Positions 35,113 through 44,042 of a stretch of 64,000 bases of DNA are shown piece after piece. Origin of the DNA: Orenia metallireducens (lineage in GTDB: Bacteria > Bacillota > Halanaerobiia > Halobacteroidales > Halobacteroidaceae); assembly GCF_001693735.1 (NCBI RefSeq), contig NZ_LWDV01000010.1, positions 70,365 to 134,364 of the forward strand, given 5' to 3'. The translations under genes were made by a program, and so were the position numbers. The notes below the pieces were generated by a model that was not told where the DNA came from, made no database searches, and saw only the letters and a list, made by a program, of their open reading frames with translations. How positions within the stretch are numbered: position 1 is the first letter of the stretch; every line of letters starts with the position of its first letter.

Positions 35113-37228
35113 TTAACATCTTTCCCTCCTTAAATTGTTGAGCAATATTATCAGGATATTCTATTCTATTATGAAAGATTCCTTTTAATATATTGACAAA
35201 AGCATTAGCAACCTTATCTAAATCCTTCAAAGTTAAATTACATTCATCTAGCTGCCCACTATCTAATTTCTTCTTGACAAGCTCTCTAACAAACTTTTCT
35301 AACTTACCAGGGTTACTCTGGGCTGATACATTTGATCTAACAGCAGCTTCCACTATATCAGCCAACATAATCAAACCAGCTTCTTTTGTTTGAGGCTTAG
35401 GTCCATCATATCTGAAATCATCTTCATCTATATTCTTATACTTCTCATCATGCTTAGCCTCTTGATAAAAGAAAGAAACGAGACTAGTTCCATGATGCTG
35501 TTCAATCACATCTATAATAATTTGTGGTAATTTATGCTCTTTAGCCAGCTCCAATCCATCCTTAACATGGGAAGTAATAATTAAGGTACTTAAACTAGGT
35601 GATAATTTATCATGAGGATTCTCTGCCCCAATCTGATTCTCTGTAAAGAAATAAGAACGTTTAATCTTACCAATATCATGATAATAAGCTGATACCCTAG
35701 CCAATAATGAATCTGCTCCTATTTGGTCTGCAGCAGCTTCTGCTAGGTTTCCAACTATTATACTATGATGATAGGTTCCTGGAGCTTCTACTAATAACCT
35801 TTTCAATAAAGGATGATTTGGATTAGATAACTCCAATAATTTAACTGGTGATGTAATACCAAAGATATTTTCTATATAAGGTAATAAGCCATTGGCAACT
35901 ACTGCAACCAAAAACCCATTCAGTATTGCCCATAGCACCTGTAAAAAACTAATCAATTCAACAGTAGGTTCAAGTAAGCTAAATGTAAAGATAGTTAGTG
36001 CTGTCGTTCCACTGACAATAAATCCAGCTCTAGCCAAATCAGAACGTTGACTTAACTTAGATACACTATAGATTCCTGTTAGTCCACTAACTAAGGCAAC
36101 TGTTATACCAATTACTTCATCTCCAGTAACTATCCCTACTAAAAAGGATAAACTGATTGTAAAAAGTATTGCTAAATCAGTATCGATTAAAATTGCAATC
36201 ATAATCGAAGCAGCAGCCACTGGAACTATGAAGGATGGGTATTTAATAGGCATATAATTAGCTAATTTAGCCAATGAAATAATAATAATTGGTAATAGAC
36301 CTAATAAAGCCAATATCCCTTCTCCATCTAAAATGCTCTTCTGATATTGATATATATAAATAGTAGGAATTAAGACGAATATTAAAACAATTAAAATGTG
36401 TCCAAGAATATTAAGATAATTAATTTTGGCCTGTCTTAGCCCCAATTTTTCTAAAATCTTAATGTCCTCTTTAGTAACAACTTTACCATGGCGAATTATA
36501 ATCTCACCTTTAGAGAAGGTTCTTCTAATAGGCTCTATCTTTTGACGAGCTTCTTCTTTCTTCTTCTCTGTTGCCTCTAAATTAAAGATCATATTAGGTT
36601 TTATAAAATGTTGAGCAATCCCACTTACCAGTGCATTATACTGCTGGTCTTCACTTAATTTCATGGCATCTTGGCTTAATTGTTCCTTTACATTACTTAG
36701 ATAATCGTTCTTAACACCACGATTTAAATATTTAGCTAATATCATCAGAATATCTTCTTTTAAAAGATCTACATCTTCTTCAGATAAACTAAATAGATAT
36801 GATAGATTCTGATAAGACAAATCTATATTATAATTATTTTGAACCTGTTGAATCTTATCGGCTAACTCCACATCAGTCTCTCTTATAACTTGAATATTAT
36901 CGAAGAACTTTCTAACATCAACCTTTACCTCAGTTAAGATCCCTACATCTTCTTCATAAACCTTAGAAACTGAATTAGCCGCTTCTCTTCTTAAAGCCTC
37001 AGTCTGCTCTTCATCTATGTACTCTACTGTCTTAGGGGCAACAACATCATTTTTAGCAACTTGTCCTACTTCTAAATTAACCTCTTTTGGAAAGATATCA
37101 ATAGTAACAATTCCTGCTAATATAACAAAGATAACTATAATCCAAATATAGCGTTGTGACCTTTCAACCTTATAAAAATCAACATGCCCAACCTTCAATT
37201 TTTCTAATAATTGCTCAAAAAAAGACAT
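35093..37228 (-). CDS. pgpH: Membrane HD-domain c-di-AMP phosphodiesterase (7TMR-HDED, PgpH type)
   Basis: The 711-residue protein starts with one membrane helix (~28-45), then a large extracytoplasmic 7TMR-HDED domain (~50-265), seven membrane helices (~270-465) and an HD domain (~480-690). The HD motif reads YHHSIIVGNLAEAAADQIG near 487 and YHDIGKIKR near 520. Listeria PgpH and related proteins hydrolyse c-di-AMP to pApA. The neighbours phoH and ybeY match the Bacillus yqfF locus. It likely adjusts c-di-AMP, hence K+ and osmotic balance, which would matter in a halophile. Confidence 0.95.
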   Translation of the reverse strand: MSFFEQLLEKLKVGHVDFYKVERSQRYIWIIVIFVILAGIVTIDIFPKEVNLEVGQVAKNDVVAPKTVEYIDEEQTEALRREAANSVSKVYEEDVGILTEVKVDVRKFFDNIQVIRETDVELADKIQQVQNNYNIDLSYQNLSYLFSLSEEDVDLLKEDILMILAKYLNRGVKNDYLSNVKEQLSQDAMKLSEDQQYNALVSGIAQHFIKPNMIFNLEATEKKKEEARQKIEPIRRTFSKGEIIIRHGKVVTKEDIKILEKLGLRQAKINYLNILGHILIVLIFVLIPTIYIYQYQKSILDGEGILALLGLLPIIIISLAKLANYMPIKYPSFIVPVAAASIMIAILIDTDLAILFTISLSFLVGIVTGDEVIGITVALVSGLTGIYSVSKLSQRSDLARAGFIVSGTTALTIFTFSLLEPTVELISFLQVLWAILNGFLVAVVANGLLPYIENIFGITSPVKLLELSNPNHPLLKRLLVEAPGTYHHSIIVGNLAEAAADQIGADSLLARVSAYYHDIGKIKRSYFFTENQIGAENPHDKLSPSLSTLIITSHVKDGLELAKEHKLPQIIIDVIEQHHGTSLVSFFYQEAKHDEKYKNIDEDDFRYDGPKPQTKEAGLIMLADIVEAAVRSNVSAQSNPGKLEKFVRELVKKKLDSGQLDECNLTLKDLDKVANAFVNILKGIFHNRIEYPDNIAQQFKEGKMLNGSTNK

Positions 37229-37249
37229 TATATTTCACTCCTAAAAGGA

Positions 37250-38200
37250 TCAGTTAATTTCTTCATAAGCCTTAATTATCTCCCTAACCAACCTATGCCT
37301 TACTACATCAAGATTAGTTAAATAAATAAAACTTATGCCATCTATATGTTGTAATATCTGCTCTGCTTGAGCCAATCCTGATTTCTTTCTATTTGGTAAA
37401 TCAATCTGAGTAATATCACCAGTAATTACTGCTTTAGAGTTAGGTCCTAAGCGAGTTAAAAACATCTTCATTTGCTCTCTAGTAGTATTTTGAGCTTCAT
37501 CCAGAATAACAGCTGAATTTCTAAGAGTTCTACCTCTCATATAAGCTAAAGGAGCAATCTCTATAATCTTCTTCTCTGAAAGTTGCTCAACTTTTTCAGG
37601 TCCTAATATATCATACAAAGCATCATATAAAGGTCGTAAATAAGGGTCAACCTTCTCCTGTAAATCTCCTGGTAAGAAACCTAAATTCTCACCAGCTTCA
37701 ATGGCTGGTCTAGTTAAAATAATTCTCTCCACCTTATTTTTAACTAAATAATTAACAGCCATAACTACTGCTAAATAGGTCTTTCCTGTCCCTGCTGGAC
37801 CTATTCCAAAGACGATATCATCCTTACGTAAAGCATCTAGATACTTCTTTTGACCTATAGTCTTAGGGGTAATCTTCTTTCCTGAACTAGTAACTTGCAC
37901 TACATCAGAGTAAATCTCATTTAAAGAAAATTCCCCTTCTCTGCTCATTTCAATAGCATACTCTACTTCTTTAGTGGTTAAAGCATCCTTATTATTAGCT
38001 ATCTTATTTAGCTCTTCAAAGAGCTTATATACTTTATTTACATCATCTTCTTCCCCTTTAATTTTAACTATATTACCTCTGGCAATTATCTGTGTTGGAA
38101 AGTTTTTTTCTATTAATCTTAAATTCTGGTCATGGTGACCAAATATGTTTCTTGCAGCTTGATTACTACTTAATGTAACTTCTTTTGTTAAGATTTCCAA
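37250..38200 (-). CDS. phoH: PhoH family ATPase
   Basis: The 316-residue protein is a cytosolic ATPase with an N-terminal KH-like segment (~15-75) and a Walker A of GIGPAGTGKTYLAVV (~132-146). A Walker B-type VILDEAQNTTREQMK follows near 231-245, then RLGPNSKAVITGDITQIDLP. PhoH proteins are predicted RNA helicase/ATPases, and their consistent neighbour ybeY suggests RNA processing. It is 6 bp after yqfD. Confidence 0.95.
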   Translation of the reverse strand: MEILTKEVTLSSNQAARNIFGHHDQNLRLIEKNFPTQIIARGNIVKIKGEEDDVNKVYKLFEELNKIANNKDALTTKEVEYAIEMSREGEFSLNEIYSDVVQVTSSGKKITPKTIGQKKYLDALRKDDIVFGIGPAGTGKTYLAVVMAVNYLVKNKVERIILTRPAIEAGENLGFLPGDLQEKVDPYLRPLYDALYDILGPEKVEQLSEKKIIEIAPLAYMRGRTLRNSAVILDEAQNTTREQMKMFLTRLGPNSKAVITGDITQIDLPNRKKSGLAQAEQILQHIDGISFIYLTNLDVVRHRLVREIIKAYEEIN

Positions 38201-38206
38201 AACTAG

Positions 38207-39454
38207 CTACTCCTTCCTGACTCCAATCTCTTCTTCGATTTCTAACAATGCTTTGATTCTAATTATATTATTAACTTCACCATCTAAGTCTATTAACTTT
38301 AATTTACTATTTAATATTATAGCCTCTTTTGATACCCCTTGCAAGATGCTTTCTACTGCATCATCTTTGGCAATCTGTTTAGCCATCTCCAAATCGATTC
38401 TCTCTTTTACCTTTTTCACCTTTATGTATCTTCTTGTAACTAATTCGATAGGTAAGTCGATATTCCTCCATTTAGGTAAAGATTTTACCTCTTCTACTAC
38501 TTTAAAGTTAGTATATGGTGAGCTTTTAGGCCCCTTTAAATTTATCTTCTTATCCTTAAATTTAATAATTATACTGGTTTTACTGTTATCAGTTAATTGC
38601 TCATACTCCTGAACAAGTTTAGCTTCTCCATAACCCTCATACCAGATTCTTGCTTTAATGATTCCTTCAGCCTTTACTTCCTCCTTTTTAACAAGAATAC
38701 CCCTATCATTACCTTCTTCCTCTTTAGTCTCCTCATCCTCTTTATTAATTACCTCTTCCTCTTCTTTTTTAATAAATACTTCCTTACTTATTAATAAATC
38801 ACCTTTTTTAACAGTCATCCCCTCTTCAACCATTGGAGTTCCCTTTAATACAATCAGTTTAGATATAATTCCAGCTTTAGCAGCTACAATATCACTAGGA
38901 ATTATCTTAGAATCTACTATCTTCTTCTCCACTAACTCCACAATCAATGTAGTTCCAGAAAAATGAATATTGACCCAAGCAATTCTAGGAACCCTCCTGA
39001 TAAGTGCTTTTTCCAAATCTTCTAATGGAATACTAGATTTTAGTACCCCAGGGCGGATTTTAGCCTCTCTTAAAAATTCCAATATCTCCTCTTTCTCTAT
39101 CTCTTTAGTACCTTGAATCTCTATAAAGAACAAAAATGATGATAAAGTATATAATGACAAGACTAAAAAAATCAATCCAATAATTAAAAATCTCCTATTC
39201 AATACCTTAGTAAAGAAAAAAGGTAGTCCTCTTTTCTGATTTATTCTAACCTTATATCTTGTTCTTCTTAAATGAGGTCTGATATTTTTAAAATCCTTTA
39301 ATCTAATATTTACATATAACCTATCACCTATACGGATAATATCCCATAATTTAAAGCCTTCTCTCATTAAAATATTGATACACTTCTCTAAATTAGCTCC
39401 TTGAATCTCTAACCTCAAATATCCTTCTACTAAAGTATATAGTTTCTTTAGCAT
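38207..39454 (-). CDS. yqfD: Sporulation protein YqfD
   Basis: The 415-residue membrane protein is made under sigma-E in Bacillus and is required for efficient sporulation. The N-terminus has a soluble ~85-residue domain with INILMREGFKLWDI, then a membrane helix ([20 protein letters not shown] ~89-108). The large outer domain has IPLEDLEKALIRRVPRIAWVNI (~142-163) and VAAKAGIISKLIVLKGTPM (~190-208). An unusual Glu/Lys-rich insert sits around 230-260 (EEEEVINKEDEETKEEEGN). It follows yqfC by 10 bp. Confidence 0.94.
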   Translation of the reverse strand: MLKKLYTLVEGYLRLEIQGANLEKCINILMREGFKLWDIIRIGDRLYVNIRLKDFKNIRPHLRRTRYKVRINQKRGLPFFFTKVLNRRFLIIGLIFLVLSLYTLSSFLFFIEIQGTKEIEKEEILEFLREAKIRPGVLKSSIPLEDLEKALIRRVPRIAWVNIHFSGTTLIVELVEKKIVDSKIIPSDIVAAKAGIISKLIVLKGTPMVEEGMTVKKGDLLISKEVFIKKEEEEVINKEDEETKEEEGNDRGILVKKEEVKAEGIIKARIWYEGYGEAKLVQEYEQLTDNSKTSIIIKFKDKKINLKGPKSSPYTNFKVVEEVKSLPKWRNIDLPIELVTRRYIKVKKVKERIDLEMAKQIAKDDAVESILQGVSKEAIILNSKLKLIDLDGEVNNIIRIKALLEIEEEIGVRKE

Positions 39455-39464
39455 GGTATCCCCC

Positions 39465-39743
39465 TTAAACTGATTTAATTTTTAAATCAGTTATCTTACC
39501 TTCTATTATAATAATCTCCTCTTCTAAACTATCAATACTCATATCCTTACCCTCTATAATAATCTGCCCACGATGTGACCTGATCTTTATAAATTCTGGA
39601 GTATACTTTATAATTCCTCGATGATTCTCTATTGCTAATTGCATACCTCCAACTAATGAAATCCTAGGCAAATTCAATACTACCTCTTGAGGAAGGTCAA
39701 ATATATTAGCAAACAACTCTTTAGCTTTCTCTTTCTTCCCCAT
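39465..39743 (-). CDS. yqfC: Sporulation protein YqfC
   Basis: The 92-residue protein matches the YabP/YqfC family, with NLPRISLVGGMQLAIENHRGI (~25-45) and a LEEEIIIIEGKI tail. In Bacillus it is sigma-E-controlled and paired with yqfD. AGGAGGAG lies 7 nt before the ATG at 39743. As first gene of the operon it should expose the downstream housekeeping genes to a sporulation promoter; I could not identify a sigma-E promoter confidently in 39744-39970, which has small TTAGC-rich inverted repeats. Confidence 0.92.
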   Translation of the reverse strand: MGKKEKAKELFANIFDLPQEVVLNLPRISLVGGMQLAIENHRGIIKYTPEFIKIRSHRGQIIIEGKDMSIDSLEEEIIIIEGKITDLKIKSV

Positions 39744-39970
39744 TTAAACTCCTCCTAAGCGTTAGCTATTGCTAACTTAGTTACTAATATCCATTAGCTA
39801 ATATTAGTTAATCGCTAATACTATCAATATTTAATACATTCAGTCGACTTTGCTACTAAATAATATATATGTAAGGTATCGATTATTAATTACAGTTAAG
39901 TTTAGAAGAATAAAATCGAAGGGAGACAGTGACAAGTAACTAATCACATGTTAGTTGTCTAAAAACAATA

Positions 39971-39992
39971 AGAGACGGCTAGCACCGTCTCT
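39971..39992 (-). terminator. Terminator of yqeY
   Basis: AGAGACGG and CCGTCTCT enclose six bases, and the minus strand continues TATTGTTTTT. It lies 28 bp after the yqeY stop. Confidence 0.85.
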
Positions 39993-40019
39993 CCCAAAAA
40001 GTCTATAATTTATTTTACT

Positions 40020-40463
40020 TTATGCTAATCGCTCTTTTACTAATTGGCTGATCACATTACCGTCAGCTCTTCCTGTAACCTTTGGCATGATTACCCCCAT
40101 TACTTTCCCCATATCTCTCATGCTCTCTGCTTTAGTCTCAGCAATTACTTCCTCTACAATCTCAACTAGCTCCTCTTCACTTAACTGTTTAGGAAGATAA
40201 TCTTGTAATATAGCAATTTCATTCTCTAAATCTTTTACTTTATCCTCTTGACCAGCCTTCTCATATTCAGTAATAGAGTCCTTATTCTGCTTTACCAACT
40301 TGGCTAAAACCTCAATAACCTCTTCATCAGTTAAATCTTTTCTCTCATTAATCTCTTTATCTTTAATAGCAGCCCTTGCCATCCTAATTACAGATAATCT
40401 CTCTTTATCTTTACTCTTCATAGCAGTTTTCATATCTTCTAATAATCTTTCCTGTAAAGACAC
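40020..40463 (-). CDS. yqeY: GatB/YqeY domain protein
   Basis: The 147-residue protein begins SLQERLLEDMKTAMKSKDKERLSVIRMARAAIK-type helices and continues with the C-terminal helical bundle (YLPKQLSEEELVEIV ~89-103, MGKVMGVIMPKVTGRADG ~116-133). The domain resembles the tRNA-binding tail of GatB, but the isolated protein's role is unknown. It follows the HIT gene by 100 bp; ribosomal protein S21, usually directly before yqeY in Firmicutes, is absent here. GGGGGGATT precedes the ATG. Confidence 0.93.
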   Translation of the reverse strand: MSLQERLLEDMKTAMKSKDKERLSVIRMARAAIKDKEINERKDLTDEEVIEVLAKLVKQNKDSITEYEKAGQEDKVKDLENEIAILQDYLPKQLSEEELVEIVEEVIAETKAESMRDMGKVMGVIMPKVTGRADGNVISQLVKERLA

Positions 40464-40562
40464 ACTAATCCCCCCCTAATTTCTTTATCTTTATTTAACA
40501 TTAGATACAATAATGAGTCATCCTCACTAATTAACTAAAATTATGTAACTACATTTAATCTT

Positions 40563-40907
40563 CTAACCTGGAGGCCACTGTAAGTTCCGTCCTCCTAATA
40601 GATGATAGTGAATATGATAGACAGTCTGACCTCCAGCTTTATTACAGTTGGTCACTACCCTAAATCCATCCTCTGCAATTCCTTCATCTTTAGCAATTTT
40701 GCTAGCTACCCAATAGATATGACCTATCAGCTCTTTATCATCCTCTTTAATATCTACTAGAGTAGGAATATGTTTCTTAGGAATAATTAAATTATGGAGA
40801 GGTGCTTCAGGATTAATATCCTTAAAAGCAATTACTTTATCATCTTCATAGATGATATCACTATTAATCTCACCAGCAACTATCTTACAGAAAATACATT
40901 CTTCCAT
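40563..40907 (-). CDS. hit: HIT family nucleotide-binding hydrolase
   Basis: The 114-residue protein is a Hint-type histidine-triad enzyme that likely hydrolyses adenosine 5'-phosphoramidates. It begins CIFCKIVAGEINSDIIYED and ends with the triad YHIHYHLLGGRNLQWPPG (H-x-H-x-H near residues 98-102). Two cysteines in CIFC form a zinc site in many homologues. It lies between mtaB and yqeY, the usual order, and may be co-transcribed with the heat-shock operon. Confidence 0.94.
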   Translation of the reverse strand: MEECIFCKIVAGEINSDIIYEDDKVIAFKDINPEAPLHNLIIPKKHIPTLVDIKEDDKELIGHIYWVASKIAKDEGIAEDGFRVVTNCNKAGGQTVYHIHYHLLGGRNLQWPPG

Positions 40908-40965
40908 CGTATGCCCCCCTTTCCTAAATAAACTATAGTAGATTTGTAACTTAAATAATATTATA

Positions 40966-42264
40966 TTATTCTAAACAACCTATTAATTCACCTTCTTTTT
41001 CCATTAACTTTACCTCAACTAATTTTCCTAATAAATCATCAGAGCCATCAACTAAAACCCTTAGATAATTATCAGTTAGCCCAGTTAACATTCCTGTTTG
41101 ACTATCCCGTACTTCCTCTAATAAAACGTCTATTCTCTCCCCTATAAATCTCTGCTGATAAGCTGAGGATAACTTTTCAGATAACTCTCTTAGTTTTTCA
41201 CTTCTCTTCTTCTTTATAATTGAATGGACTTGGTTCTCAAAATCTGCTGCTGGAGTTCCTTGCCGTTTGGAATACTTAAAGATATGTAAATCACTAAACT
41301 CAAGTTCCTTAACTACTTGATAAGTATCATCAAAATCCTCATCACTTTCTCCAGGAAAACCTACAATCACATCACTAGTAATTGCAATCTCTGGTACTTT
41401 AGCTTTAATCTTATTTACCATATCCCTAAACTCTTGCACATTGTAAGGGCGATTCATAGCTTCTAATATCTTATCAGACCCGCTTTGTAAAGGCAAATGG
41501 AGGTGTCGGCATAATTTATCAGATTCTGCAATTAAGTCTATCAATTCATCACTAACTTCTGTTCCCTCAATAGAGCTCAACCTAATTCTCTTAATTCCCT
41601 CTACTGTTAAGATTCTTTTAATTAATTTAACCAAATCAAGGTCTTCTTTATCTTTCCCATATTGTCCTAAGTGAATTCCTGTTAAAACTATCTCCTCAAA
41701 CCCACCTTCAGCTAAGCGCATAACCTCAGCCTTAACATCCTCTAAGGAACGACTGCGTAAAGAACCACGAGCATAGGGAATTATACAATAAGAACAGAAC
41801 TGGTCACAGCCCTCTTGAATCTTAATAGAAGCTCTTGTTCTCTCTTTAGATTCTTCAATAGCAATCTCTTCAAAGCTATCATCCTCTTCCATCTCTTGCA
41901 CAAAGTTAACTGGTCCTTTTGCCCTCATTGCCTGCTTGACAAACTCTACTATTTTACTTCTTCCTTTAGTCCCAACTACTAAATCAACCTCTGCCATCTC
42001 CATTACCTTATCAGCATCAACCTGTGGGTAACAGCCTACCATAGCAACCAGAGCTTGAGGATTTCTCCTTTTAGCTCTTCTAGTAATCTTACGAGACTTA
42101 CTTGCACCTTGTTGAGTTACAGTACAAGTATTAATTACATAAATATCAGCTTCACTTTCAAAATCAACAATTTCATAACCGGCTTCCTCAAGCTGTTTCA
42201 TCATCGCTTCTGTATCATATTGATTAACCTTACATCCTAGTGTATAAAATGCAACCCGTTTCAT
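40966..42264 (-). CDS. mtaB: tRNA t6A37 methylthiotransferase MtaB
   Basis: The 432-residue radical-SAM enzyme converts t6A37 to ms2t6A37 in ANN-decoding tRNAs. The N-terminal UPF0004 domain has TLGCKVNQYDTEAM and NTCTVTQQ, with three cysteines (~11, 47, 80) for the auxiliary 4Fe-4S cluster. The radical SAM motif CDQFCSYCIIPYARG (C-x3-C-x2-C) lies near 153-167, and a TRAM domain ends the protein. It ends the dnaJ-prmA-rsmE-mtaB run, an arrangement seen in many Firmicutes. Confidence 0.95.
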   Translation of the reverse strand: MKRVAFYTLGCKVNQYDTEAMMKQLEEAGYEIVDFESEADIYVINTCTVTQQGASKSRKITRRAKRRNPQALVAMVGCYPQVDADKVMEMAEVDLVVGTKGRSKIVEFVKQAMRAKGPVNFVQEMEEDDSFEEIAIEESKERTRASIKIQEGCDQFCSYCIIPYARGSLRSRSLEDVKAEVMRLAEGGFEEIVLTGIHLGQYGKDKEDLDLVKLIKRILTVEGIKRIRLSSIEGTEVSDELIDLIAESDKLCRHLHLPLQSGSDKILEAMNRPYNVQEFRDMVNKIKAKVPEIAITSDVIVGFPGESDEDFDDTYQVVKELEFSDLHIFKYSKRQGTPAADFENQVHSIIKKKRSEKLRELSEKLSSAYQQRFIGERIDVLLEEVRDSQTGMLTGLTDNYLRVLVDGSDDLLGKLVEVKLMEKEGELIGCLE

Positions 42265-42286
42265 ATAATAACCTCCGTTAAATTAC

Positions 42287-42416
42287 AGTTGATAGTTGAC
42301 AGTTTATAATGTACAGTTAAAAATAAAACTCCTTAAATGTTTTACTACGAGTTTTTAATAAAAAACTCTACATGTCAACCACTGTAAACTGTACTCTGTA
42401 CACTGTAAACTATCCT
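42287..42416. repeat. Imperfect inverted repeat between rsmE and mtaB
   Basis: The left arm has ACAGTTGATAGTTGACAG and the right arm its approximate complement (CTGTACACTGTAAACTATC). Short GTACAGTT-type units recur within each arm. A central hairpin lies near 42345-42371 (ACGAGTTTTT with AAAAACTC). The right arm overlaps the last codons of rsmE. It could be a small non-autonomous element or a processing hairpin. Confidence 0.55.
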
Positions 42417-43150
42417 AAATCTCCTAATTCATATAATACCATAGATAGAGTTGCAATACCAGCAGTTTCAGTTCTTAAAATTCTAGGACCTAGAGTAACA
42501 GATTTTGCCCCTGCCGTCTTTAATTGTTCTACCTCTTTAGAGCTGAAACCACCCTCTGGTCCGATTATAATCATGATCTTCTGAGCATCTAAATTAGAGG
42601 ATAAAGTCTCTTTTAACCCTCGACTCTCTTCATCCTCCCAAGGCACTAAAACCAAATCATATCTATCAAAATCTGTTATAACCTGATTTAAATCGGAGAG
42701 TTCTCTAACACTTGGAATTTTACCTCTTTTAGACTGCTTAGCTGCTTCTTCTACTATCTTCTGCCATCTTTCTTGACGCTGCTTAGCCTTCTTTTCATTT
42801 AAATTGACAATAGTCCGCTTAGTATCGATAGGAATAATATCTTCCATACCAATCTCTGTACATTTCTGTACAATCATATCCATCTTCTTACCCTTAGGTA
42901 AGCCCTGCACAAGGGTTACCTTTACTCTAGGTTCGGCTTGTACTTCAAACTCTTTTATTATCTTAGCTTTTACAAAATCTTTGCTGAACTCTATCAATTT
43001 AGTTAAATATTTCTGACCTTCTCCATCACTAACACTGATTTCATCATCAATATCTAATCTCAATGAACGGGTGATGTGGGTGACATCATCACCTCTAATA
43101 ATAACTATCCCATCATTTATATCTGTTGATTGAACAAAAAAATGATGCAT
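42410..43150 (-). CDS. rsmE: 16S rRNA (uracil1498-N3)-methyltransferase
   Basis: The 246-residue SPOUT-class enzyme methylates U1498 of 16S rRNA. It begins HHFFVQSTDINDG and has a PUA-like N-terminal domain (~1-70). The trefoil-knot domain contains LVQGLPKGKKMDMIVQKCTE near 79-98, IIGPEGGFSSKEVE near 194-207 and LGPRILRTETAGIATL near 221-236. It abuts prmA with 1 bp between. Both modify the translation machinery. Confidence 0.95.
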   Translation of the reverse strand: MHHFFVQSTDINDGIVIIRGDDVTHITRSLRLDIDDEISVSDGEGQKYLTKLIEFSKDFVKAKIIKEFEVQAEPRVKVTLVQGLPKGKKMDMIVQKCTEIGMEDIIPIDTKRTIVNLNEKKAKQRQERWQKIVEEAAKQSKRGKIPSVRELSDLNQVITDFDRYDLVLVPWEDEESRGLKETLSSNLDAQKIMIIIGPEGGFSSKEVEQLKTAGAKSVTLGPRILRTETAGIATLSMVLYELGDLG

Positions 43151-43151
43151 T

Positions 43152-44024
43152 TTATCCTCTCCTAATAGCTACAATTGTAATCCACTGCTCTTTTTGAATG
43201 ATCTCTTTGACTTCAAAATTATAATTTTTCAATTCATCCTTTATCATATCCGCTTTCTCTTCAATAATTCCTGATAAGATTGAAATACTTCCTAGCTTTG
43301 CAACTTTAGGTAAATCAGGAATCAGTCTTTTAATTACATGGGGCAAGATATTGGCAATAACTAAATCATACTTTCCATCAACAATATCTAACAAATCACC
43401 CTGAGCAAAATCAATTTGATCTAAGACCTGATTCAATTTAGCATTCTCTTTAGCTACTTTGACAGCTACTGGATCGATATCAAGGGCAAAGTTACTCTTA
43501 GCGCCTAGCTTAGTAGCAGCAATCGATAGTATTCCTGTTCCAGTACCGATATCTAATACATCAAAATCAGGCTGAAGATACTTCTCTATCATCTCTAAGC
43601 AACCACTAGTAGTCCCATGATAACCTGTACCAAAGGCTAGACCTGGGTCTAGTTCTATGATAATTTCCTCTGCTTGCTTCTGATACTCTTCCCAAGTAGG
43701 CTTAATCACAATCTTGTCAGTTACTTTGATAGGTTTAATATCCTTCTTCCACTTATTGACCCAATCCTCTTGCTCTAGTTCTTTAATTATTATCTCTCCA
43801 CTACCAATATTTAAGTCATAGTCAACTAACTTTGCTACTCTATCCCGTAAAGAGCTTATCTTCTCCTTGGTCAACTCTTCATCTTCAAAATACCCTTTCA
43901 TAATTACTTCTTCTTGTTTGAAGTCCTCTTTACTGATTCCTACAGCACCTAGCTCCCCTAAGATATTTTCAATTGCTGAAAAGCCTTCATAATTGGTTGT
44001 AATAATTACCTCTTTTAATTTCAT
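43152..44024 (-). CDS. prmA: Ribosomal protein L11 methyltransferase
   Basis: The 290-residue enzyme trimethylates ribosomal protein L11. The N-terminal substrate domain (~1-90) is followed by a Rossmann methyltransferase with PGLAFGTGYHGTT (~126-138), VLDIGTGTGILSIAA (~155-169) and the catalytic-site VIANILPHVI (~223-232). It follows dnaJ by 18 bp, the usual Firmicute order. The GTGYHGTT segment has Tyr where many homologues have His or Gln. Confidence 0.95.
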   Translation of the reverse strand: MKLKEVIITTNYEGFSAIENILGELGAVGISKEDFKQEEVIMKGYFEDEELTKEKISSLRDRVAKLVDYDLNIGSGEIIIKELEQEDWVNKWKKDIKPIKVTDKIVIKPTWEEYQKQAEEIIIELDPGLAFGTGYHGTTSGCLEMIEKYLQPDFDVLDIGTGTGILSIAATKLGAKSNFALDIDPVAVKVAKENAKLNQVLDQIDFAQGDLLDIVDGKYDLVIANILPHVIKRLIPDLPKVAKLGSISILSGIIEEKADMIKDELKNYNFEVKEIIQKEQWITIVAIRRG

Positions 44025-44042
44025 TTATAGTTTCCCACCTTT

